Source: Armadillidium nasatum (taxonomy: Eukaryota > Arthropoda > Malacostraca > Isopoda > Armadillidiidae). Taken from it: 27,500 nucleotides of DNA. The notes under the pieces were generated by a model. The model was not told the DNA's origin. It was given only the letters and a program-made list of their open reading frames with translations, and did no database searches. Positions 17,461 through 27,500 of the stretch are shown piece after piece (within the stretch, counting starts at the first letter, position 1; each line of letters starts with the position of its first letter). The stretch lies in NCBI GenBank assembly GCA_009176605.1, contig SEYY01000975.1, positions 138,052 to 165,551 of the forward strand. Reading direction: 5' to 3'. The position numbers and the translations under genes are program-made.

Positions 17461-17887
17461 CTTCTCCGATCATTCTTTCCCCATATAAAAGCACACTTAA
17501 TAGGAATCAATGCCTTCTCAATAAACTCATTCTTCAAATATAAAACAAAACTGCCAACTCTGCTCGTATCTTCTATAGTTTACCTTTTCTCTTGTACGAG
17601 TTGTAATGCTCGTTACGTTGGCCAAAAACTCCTACATTTTAAGCTTATAATTCACAACCATCTCGGCACCTCCTTCCGACCCAATCTACCTCTCATTTCC
17701 CTTGAAAACTTCCCCATTCGTGACCATTCATACTCCCAAAACCACTCCCCTACAATTTTCAGATTTTAGTATTTTGAAATCTTCTTCAAATACCTTAGAC
17801 CGCAAAATCTTAGAATCATTGCATATCAGTCAACTCCAACCCACAATCAATCAATCAGCCTCTTCCATCTCTCTCCTGATAGCTTAA
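17461..17887 (+). pseudogene. Penelope-like GIY-YIG endonuclease relic
   Basis: The frame reads SFFPHIKAHLIGINAF, NSFFKYKTKLPTLLVSS, then IVYLFSCTSCNARYVGQ. That last block holds the GIY-like and YIG-like strands (here IVY and YVG) with the C-x-x-C pair typical of PLE endonucleases. IRDHSYSQNH and, after a frameshift near 17745, LDRKILESLHISQLQP follow, ending at TAA 17885-17887. The presumed catalytic Glu (ILES) and the Tyr of each strand remain. No RT motif is found upstream, only the inverted repeat. Compared with the copy at 2.5 kb this one keeps the N-terminal half of the domain. Confidence 0.78.
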
Positions 17888-18173
17888 CCTCAATTCTACA
17901 CTCCTAATAATATACCTATTTCAACCTTGCGTATTTGTAAAATTCTACAACCAAGTAACTAGTGACTACAACCTGTTTGACAAAATCTCAATTTGCTTAT
18001 TTGTTAATTTGTGTCCTTATTTTGTTCACAATAGTTCACTGTACTTAGTTTGTAGTTGATTTTAATTCTGATTTTAATTACTGATAATATTCTTAGTGTT
18101 ATTAATTTGCTAATTTGTGATTATAATTATCTCTGATATTTATTCTGATTGTTATTTATTTTACTTTACTTAC

Positions 18174-18216
18174 AGATGATATCGATAATGGGCTTAGGTA
18201 GCCCGAAACGTCTATT
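18174..18216 (+). ncRNA. Decayed hammerhead-like motif in the right PLE repeat
   Basis: GGGCT/AGCCC stem (18190-18194 with 18200-18204), then GAAAC (18205-18209) and GTC (18210-18212). The CUGAUGA box is not intact; the bases before the stem read TCGATAAT. It is probably a non-cleaving relic. Confidence 0.45.
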
Positions 18217-18350
18217 TTAATAACTGTTAATTATTTATTATATATTGCCTTAAGCATGTGTTATTAAAGCATAATAAAATGGTATCTTTTCCTACATTGT
18301 TAGCTACATTATTTATTATTAAATTAAGGTTCCCTAGGAACATCTATTTC

Positions 18351-19023
<673 letters not shown>

Positions 19024-19053
19024 TTACGCAGACATTCATTCAACATACGAATA

Positions 19054-19065
19054 ATATAATAATAA

Positions 19066-19096
<31 letters not shown>

Positions 19097-19098
19097 TA
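19054..19098. repeat. Short (AAT)n
   Basis: Imperfect AAT units just downstream of an (AT)n array. Confidence 0.75.
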
Positions 19099-19300
19099 AT
19101 GATTTTTAAAAAATGGAATTTGAGATTTTAATAAGGACATTATTTGTAAGCAGGCCTGGCTGATTTTTTTTTAATAAAAATCATAATTTAAATCATAAAC
19201 AGCTATTTTTAAAACATTTTGTTTTATAAAAATAAAAAATAAACTTTTATTTCAAGTTTTTTCAGCTTCAAGTTAACATTCTATAAAATGAAAAAAAAAA

Positions 19301-19416
<116 letters not shown>

Positions 19417-19489
19417 AAAAAAATAATAATTTCTTAAAAACATGAAGTAAAACTTTTTTTTTCTTCAAAAAATGAAGATTTGAAAAAAA

Positions 19490-20068
19490 AAAATCTTAGT
19501 TTCAGCTACATTTTCCCTAAAATATTTAAATAAAAATACTAATTTTCCTACCTTTTGTACTCTCATTTTAAATCAGAGTGGACAAACTCAAATGTACTAA
19601 AAACTCGTTCAACTAACTCTGTGAAAGCACTGCACATAAAAACTGTTTTAATACTTTCATCTGCCTTTCAATTTCTGGCTCATCATTTTATGACAACCAT
19701 CACTGAATGCTGCTTACATTTGTTGTTATTTCATCAGAAAATATTGTGTCTTTAAAGGGTTTAGAGCAGACATTAAATTAAATTATTAATGGCAGAAATT
19801 CAGTGTTACCATACATACCACTAATGATTTCCAGAGTCAGGTTCTTTTCATCGGCTGTTAACTTGTACTTTTATTTGGATGGATCCAACATTTAGGCTAT
19901 AAAGTACTTCCAGTTTAATACAAAATTCATAGTGAGCCTTAAGTCTTTGAACTATTCCCTTGAATTTATTTTCGAGCAATTTTTATAAACTGCTCTGCAT
20001 CCTGTTTTATTTAGATCTGTTGTCTTTATATAAAACTTCCATATTCTGTCTTCTTTTCTTCCAGCCAT
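19490..20068 (-). pseudogene. hAT transposase relic, internally deleted
   Basis: ATG at 20068-20066 opens MAGRKEDRIWKFYIKT, and then (with frame changes) a C-x-x-C-like stretch (CRAVYKNCSK) and a His-containing segment. This resembles the BED zinc finger at the N-terminus of hAT transposases. Near the other end TELVERVFSTFEF with VHSDLK and KVGKLVFLFKYF match the C-terminal dimerisation block. Only about 580 bp separate the two, against roughly 1.5-2 kb in full transposases, so most of the catalytic core is deleted. Many stops. This is a non-autonomous derivative. Confidence 0.65.
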
Positions 20069-20711
20069 TTTCAAACCAGTGTCACTGACAAGTGGACAAG
20101 GCTACTTCCACCCAGTTAAACAACCGCTAGTAAAATAAGCAACAAAATAGTGATTACCAGTTTTTTATATAAGCTGGGAAGGAAACAAGTTGGTACAGGA
20201 ATTTTCTTGTTAGAGACATAGGAACATAGGAAAATAGAGACAGTTAGAAGCCACAAGGGCCTATCGAGACTGTCCCTGTCCGAACATATTCTGACAGATA
20301 TATTATTTTGTAAATTTTCACATAATTTTTCATTTTTGGGTCTAGAAATTAAATGAATATAACACACTTTAGTTTGAAAATTAAAAAAAAATTCAGGTTT
20401 AAATAATGGAAATTGTCAAATTTGTCAATAAAAATAAAAAAAATGATTATTTTTTTTTTTTTTTAAATCAATAATTTTTTATTTCTATTAAAAAATCAAA
20501 TTTTGCCCAACCCTGTTTGTAAGTAAATTAAAGTTCAACAGAGGATTTATATTCGATAAAATTGTTTGAATTATTTCAAATTAAAGTTCCTGTCAATTTC
20601 CTCTTAAAAACCGTTCTCTCTTTGCCCAAAAAATATTTGTACATTTAATTTCAATTTTATTTTAATTTTTACGTGTTTTTAATTTTTAATAAAGTTTTAA
20701 TTTGGTATGAT

Positions 20712-20714
<3 letters not shown>

Positions 20715-20781
<67 letters not shown>
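20715..20781. repeat. (GA)n microsatellite
   Basis: About 33 pure GA units, followed within 100 bp by T-rich and A-rich runs. Confidence 0.95.
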
Positions 20782-20785
<4 letters not shown>

Positions 20786-20874
20786 GTGCTTAGGAAAAAG
20801 TATCTTACCTTTGAAGATTTTAAAAAAAAATCTCTCTTTTTTTTTAAACTTTTTATTTTTTGTATTTTTTATTG

Positions 20875-20909
<35 letters not shown>

Positions 20910-20950
20910 TTTTTTTAAATTTTAATTTAATTTTATCTGGATAATTATTG

Positions 20951-21518
<568 letters not shown>

Positions 21519-21525
21519 ATTTCAG

Positions 21526-21602
21526 TTTTGAGGTCAGATAAAAGTCTCTCAAAACTACCTGCAACGCTGAATGGTGAAACTGCATTAAGAGAATTATTTA
21601 AT
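21526..21602 (+). CDS. Internal exon of a probable bHLH-PAS host gene (segment before PAS)
   Basis: A 77-nt open segment is bounded by a 3' splice site (TTTCAG, 21520-21525) and a consensus 5' splice site (GTAAGT from 21603). It enters with two bases of a split codon and leaves in phase 0, giving 25 codons that end ALRELFN. It joins in frame to the exon at 23166-23255, where a PAS domain begins. In bHLH-PAS proteins the residues just before the PAS-A domain are typically a short helix of the type L-x-L-x-E-A, so ALRELFN fits. The preceding exon must end with one base of a codon and I do not find it in the window. (AT)n arrays lie about 12 bp upstream and begin within the donor downstream. The composition is clearly less AT-rich than the flanks. 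Confidence rests mostly on the splice sites and on phase agreement with the next exon; the 25 residues alone are not diagnostic. Confidence 0.6.
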
Positions 21603-21606
21603 GTAA

Positions 21607-21726
<120 letters not shown>

Positions 21727-21743
21727 CTAAAGGTAGGAGAGAA

Positions 21744-22140
21744 TATAACCTTGAAACAATTAACCTCTGATCTTTCTCGTGTTTCGAACTATTTGGAAAA
21801 GAGAAATCTTGGTAGTTTTCAATGCCTCAAAAAGTTAGGTCCATCATTTATCTACTCAATATCTTCCACAAATATATCATACTCTTTGAGAACTCACAAG
21901 TGTATCCTTTCCCTGTTCTTAATATTCCTGCATTTTCTTTTCTCCTAATTTCTTAGTAGGATCAAACTGCTTCTCTTAACAAACAAGCCTTAAAGTGTTA
22001 AGAGTTCTTGGAGGCCTTTGGAATATCTTAACATCACTCCAGTTCGTTTTTGTATGGAGTACGCATTGAATATCTTGGATAATTTCACTCACTCATCTAT
22101 TCAAAGGCTTTTAGCCTTATCATTTCCCTCACTTTAACAT
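21744..22140 (+). pseudogene. LINE RT C-terminal relic inside the PAS-gene intron
   Basis: [20 protein letters not shown] with FQCLKK matches the block downstream of the RT active site in the LINE copies at 5.8-7.0 kb (there TSYLSRISNWDRENM...VVFSASK). Weak similarity continues through SLNKQA. The reading frame is destroyed after about 40 codons. It lies in the intron between the two PAS-gene exons. Confidence 0.5.
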
Positions 22141-23165
22141 ATGCTCTAATAATTTTCTCTATTTGAGGGGAACTCATTCGACTCTTCAATCTATGTATTT
22201 TTATTATAATTTGCTTAATGAGAGGGGGTGGCGATGAAAAAAAATTCGAGAAACCCTGTTTCAATGTGATGCCTATATTATAAACATTATGTAATGTTTT
22301 CCAATCATTCCTGTATTTTCGTAACAACTAAGAAATTTTAACTGATAAATTCAGTAGCAATTAGACCACCTCTTCTTTTATAATGAACCTTGTTACAGTT
22401 GTTGCTGTTTAACAACTACTGTTTCGTAAAATAAAATTTATCATTAATAAAGGAAGTTATTTGAAAAAAAAGAGATAAATTAATGAGAAAGTAAATTATT
22501 TGCTACTTTATTAATGGAAGCATTTATTTCCCTTTTTTTTACTTGGTAATTACGCTTTAGAAGGAATCCAACAAAAATGGATGGCCTTCCTACGAGTTCG
22601 AAGTCTATGCAACATACGTACTTTCTTTCGCTGGCAGTGTCAAGTAAAGATTAACAGAGTATTTAATGTTACAAAATTCATAATAGTTTACGAAAATGTG
22701 GAAAGAAACGTTGACAGAAAACTCTTAAAAGTATCTTCTACTTCAAGCTTTGTGTTCGCTTTCTATTTATCTATTTATGATGAAGAGAAAAGAACGAAAA
22801 CCAGGGAAGTTAGAAAATGAACAAGCAAACTTAAAAGATCAGCTGCAGCTGAAATATAACATTACGAAGATCAGTATCAAATGCTTGCTATGTATAAAAT
22901 TCTTTTTGAACTTTTGTTCGCAAAGATACTTATATCCCTGTACCAGTATTCGGTTAGTTTAAATAAATCTGGTGACTCCAGTCTAAATAACTTGACTGAT
23001 CCCGTGAGCGGTGACAGGTGTTGCAATCTATTGGTAAAGAACTTCTTTATAACCGTACCTTCAGCTATGCCTGACACAAAGCATTCATGAATATATATTC
23101 CTTATTTTTCAATCAAATTCATTTTACTACATCGTGTTTGATTTTTTTTTTATTTATTTTTTCAG
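22141..23165. other. Intronic sequence before the PAS exon
   Basis: No recognisable exon. A Lys/Glu-rich short frame (KRKERKPGKLENEQANLKD, from about 22760) and open frames on both strands at 22880-23090 are unassigned. The end has a strong polypyrimidine tract. Confidence 0.45.
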
Positions 23166-23255
23166 TCAATTGGAGGTTTCTTTCTTGTTATTACAAATGG
23201 AGGGAAAATTATTTACGCATCCGAAGCCATTGAGGATTCATTCGGTTATACACAG
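23166..23255 (+). CDS. Internal exon encoding the start of a PAS domain (bHLH-PAS-like gene)
   Basis: A 90-nt exon follows a long polypyrimidine tract and TTTTTTCAG (acceptor AG 23164-23165) and precedes a donor reading CAG/GTTAGT (23256). All 30 codons are open and both ends are phase 0. The peptide reads [18 protein letters not shown] and then EDSFGYTQ. This matches the first beta strands and A'/A helices of PAS-A in bHLH-PAS regulators (AhR/spineless, CLOCK, ARNT, NCoA), where the pattern is A-L-x-G-F-x-x-V-x-x-x-G-x-I-x-Y-x-S-x-x-I-x-x-x-L-G-x-x-Q. Such proteins are DNA-binding transcription factors or coactivators acting in the nucleus. Which subfamily this is I cannot say; the AhR-like I-x-x-x-x-G-x-x-Q ending is suggestive only. 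The rest of the PAS domain would need later exons, which are not in the window. The downstream intron begins with an (AT)n array and holds a mariner-type element. Confidence 0.7.
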
Positions 23256-23262
23256 GTTAGTA

Positions 23263-23550
<288 letters not shown>

Positions 23551-23705
23551 ACATTTAAAAGTGGCGGACGTTAAAAGTATTTGAGGTACGAATAACTCAT
23601 TCGGAATAGCAGGTGTAAATAAACATATTATTATTGTATGATAAGTTTAATTTTGTACAACATAAACATACTGTATCTAAAGCACCTACAAATGATATCA
23701 AAAGA

Positions 23706-24793
23706 CTAAAGATGATGTTGAAAATGACCTCCGTTGTTCCCAATGCACGAGTCCAGGCGTCTTCTCATCGATTGTCGGACCCGTTTAAATATTCCGGGAG
23801 TCTGTGTGATCGTTTCAATTCCGTTCATATCCCTTAATCGTAGGTCTTCAACGGTGTCGATTGGAAGAAGAGTATACTACTAAGGTCTTTAAATGTCCCC
23901 AAAGGTAATAATCCAAAGGATTTTGGTCTGGTGACCTTGCTGGCCACGGAACTGGGCCACCTCGACCTATCCATTGATTGGGAAAGGTGTCATTCAGGTG
24001 TTCACGAACTGCAGCACTAAAGTGTGCAGGAGCCCCATCATGCATAAACCACATGTTGTGGCGCAACTGAAGAGGTACATCATCAAGCAAGGTACGGAGC
24101 TCATGTTTCAAAAAGTTTAAGTAGATTATGCCATTAAGCCTGGGAGGAAGCTCGAACATAAGTAGATGATCATTTAAAATTCCTGCCCAAATGTTTACTG
24201 AAAACTGATGTTGTGAACGTTTCTGTTTTATGGCATGAGGATTCTCGTCTGCCAAAATGTGTTCGTTATGAACGTTAACGATAGCTGTTCTTGTAAAGTG
24301 AGCCTCGTCGGTAAATAAAACCTTCGATAAAAAGTTTGGGTCAATACATTTGTCCAAAAACCATTGACAAATAACAACACGAGGAACATAGTCACGTGGC
24401 AATAGAGTATGCACCTGTTGGACGTGGTACGGGTGTAACTGTTGCTCGTGCAGTAACCTCCAAATACTAGATTGGTTCGAATTAAACTGTAGTGACAATT
24501 CTCGCATGCTCTTTTCAGGATGCTCAGATATTTCATTAAGAACTAATTCTTCTAAATCAACAGTTCTAGTAGATCGGGGTCTGCCTGCATTAGTGTGCTC
24601 TTTGGACTGCAAATAACCTGTTTCAGACAGGCGTTGATGAATAGTGGCAAAAAACCTTGCGCTTGGACAAATTCGGTTGGGATATTTCTCTTGGTACAAA
24701 CGTCTTGCTGCAGAACTATTGCGGCGTCCCATCCCATACACTAAATGCCTGTCAGCTAGTTCGGTATGAATACACGTGGTAATTACGTTCCAT
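23706..24793 (-). pseudogene. DDD transposase (mariner/Tc1 superfamily), nearly intact
   Basis: A 297-codon frame (24741-23848) contains RRLYQEKYPNRICPS and GRPRSTRTVDLEELVLNEI (N-terminal DNA-binding region), then TDEAHF, MHDGAPAHF and ARSPDQNPLDYYLWGHLK. The catalytic Asp codons are 24307-24309, 24037-24039 and, in NPLDYY, 23911-23913. The last two are separated by 41 residues, which points to a DD41D-type group. The frame ends early: a 1-bp gain near 23862 creates a stop, and the shifted frame continues the expected C-terminus (VEDLRLRDMNGIE ... RRRLDSCIGNNGGHFQ) to TAG at 23706-23708. At the other end ELADRHLVYG extends the protein upstream in frame, but the likely ATG at 24793 is in another frame. 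Two small indels therefore inactivate it. Confidence 0.85.
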
Positions 24794-24918
24794 ATTCAAT
24801 AATGAAATAAACACGTAAGAGACACACACACAGTCAATGAGTTACAAAGTAATGCATAGCACAAACAGACAGTTCATTTATACGGTAGTTGGTTATTTTG
24901 GTCAACAATTCCAAATTT

Positions 24919-25347
<429 letters not shown>

Positions 25348-26002
25348 TAGGTATAGTTGACGCGAGTCGGGAGGGGTCTACACTTTGTTCCGATCTCATA
25401 TCCTCCAGGAACTCCTCCACCCAGTCTATACCCACTTACCTCCAAATTCTTATGAAGCATGTTCTACGAATTTTTAAGAAAGTAAGACAATGAAATGCAT
25501 TAGTGCCATTTTTAGATTTAATGTTAATGGCTCTACATAGCATGCATTTCTGTTTTGGAAGGTACAAGAAAGTTTTAAAAAAATTTTCATTCTTAATTTT
25601 TAATATTTTTCATTTTTACCTTGAAAAAGTGGTTAAACACATCTGACTTTTCAGGTTTTCAACACTCTCTGAATAACCATTTACGGTTATTTAAGAAGTA
25701 CAGAAAACTTGACCTACCAGCGACTGGCTGGGTACCTTTACTAAAATTTATTATGGTTATTTTGATTTCTGGAAATTTTACAGGTTGACTTTTTTTTTTT
25801 TTTTTTTTGTATATGGAGAGGTACTCTGTGTACATTGTCTCCATTTAGAAACAAAATTTAATTTAACAAAAATTTAAAAGAAACGAAAAGTTCAAGAAAC
25901 TCCACATCTCGAACGCTGTTCGAGATCTGGAGTTTCTTGAACTTTGAGCGATGGCATGTTGTTGATTTTAATGTTTTCTAAAACTTGGGCTGTGATCTAT
26001 TT

Positions 26003-26005
<3 letters not shown>
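25348..26005. repeat. Left arm of a 658-bp inverted duplication
   Basis: Matches 26811-27468 in inverse orientation at equal length. The inner ~540 bp look identical apart from one base next to a homopolymer; about seven differences cluster in the outer ~115 bp. Contains a T17-18 run and a 28-bp hairpin (25887-25945). A short open frame in the outer part (GIDWVEEFLEDMRSEQ, minus strand) is not recognised. Confidence 0.92.
25887..25945. repeat. Perfect-type hairpin, 28-bp stem, 3-nt loop (left arm)
   Basis: AAAGTTCAAGAAACTCCACA...TCGAAC, GCT, GTTCGAGA...: two 28-bp halves with a single mismatch. The same hairpin recurs at 26871-26929 in the other arm. Function unknown; it could be a foldback terminus or a cruciform. 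Confidence 0.85.

Positions 26006-26096
<91 letters not shown>
26006..26096. repeat. (AT)n array 30
   Basis: Inner edge of the left arm of the inverted duplication. Confidence 0.97.
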
Positions 26097-27468
<1,372 letters not shown>

Positions 27469-27500
27469 AAAGGATACAATTTTCGGCAACTAAACATCTT

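Noticed and set aside
20116..20367. 83-codon minus-strand frame in the hAT element
   Set aside because: Lies between the element end and the BED-like start; no motif, and hydrophobic content reflects T-rich sequence.
22877..23090. Overlapping open frames on both strands before the PAS exon
   Set aside because: No recognisable domain, no splice signals that fit, and length within chance expectation.
25659..25844. Lys-run ORF seen twice (also 26972-27157) as a conserved small protein
   Set aside because: The two copies are the arms of one inverted duplication, and the Lys run is a poly(A) tract, so identity is not evidence of coding constraint.

Overview
This is a gene-poor stretch of an AT-rich metazoan genome, dominated by simple repeats and decayed transposable elements. 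By my estimate about one seventh of the window is (AT)n, in some 31 arrays of roughly 90-255 bp. There is also a pure (CT)n run of about 443 bp, several (ATT)n/(AAT)n arrays, a C-rich minisatellite and a 135-bp tandem repeat. Microsatellite load and the mix of LINE, Penelope, hAT and mariner relics suggest an aquatic invertebrate. A decapod crustacean such as a penaeid shrimp is my best guess and a cephalopod is possible; the sequence does not decide. I see no bacterial operon, CRISPR array or viral gene.

Layout: 1-2.5 kb is simple and low-complexity sequence. A Penelope-like element (PLE) C-terminal GIY-YIG relic lies at 2.48-2.68 kb, followed by a hammerhead-ribozyme core at 2.80 kb. A foldback element with tRNA-like arms is at 3.1-3.5 kb. 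A minus-strand mariner-type transposase relic is at 4.8-5.7 kb. Two LINE reverse-transcriptase fragments sit tail to tail at 5.8-7.05 kb. A hAT-like end is at 7.7 kb and a tRNA-derived SINE with a poly(A) tail at 8.7-8.9 kb. The (CT)n run is at 9.5-9.9 kb. A hAT element with intact ends but a broken transposase spans 10.46-12.24 kb. A second, unclassified transposase-like pseudogene spans 12.6-14.25 kb and is split by an (AT)n array. The 135-bp tandem repeat is at 14.7-15.1 kb and a second tRNA-like foldback cluster at 15.5-16.0 kb. A PLE fragment between 205-bp inverted repeats is at 17.2-18.3 kb. A hAT element with a perfect 8-bp target duplication is at 19.15-20.52 kb, and another LINE relic at 21.7-22.1 kb. 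A mariner/Tc1-superfamily element with 171-bp terminal inverted repeats is at 23.38-25.09 kb. A 658-bp inverted duplication closes the window at 25.3-27.5 kb.

The only sequence that looks like a host protein-coding gene is a pair of plus-strand exons, 21526-21602 and 23166-23255. Both have good splice sites, their phases match (0/0 at the shared junction), and the second encodes the start of a PAS domain like those of bHLH-PAS proteins. The LINE relic lies in the intron between them and the mariner element in the intron downstream. (AT)n arrays lie within a few bases of the splice sites, so most of the right third of the window is probably intronic. There are no operons or cooperating genes. 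The recurring theme is that (AT)n arrays sit at element edges, inside one transposase reading frame and beside splice sites.
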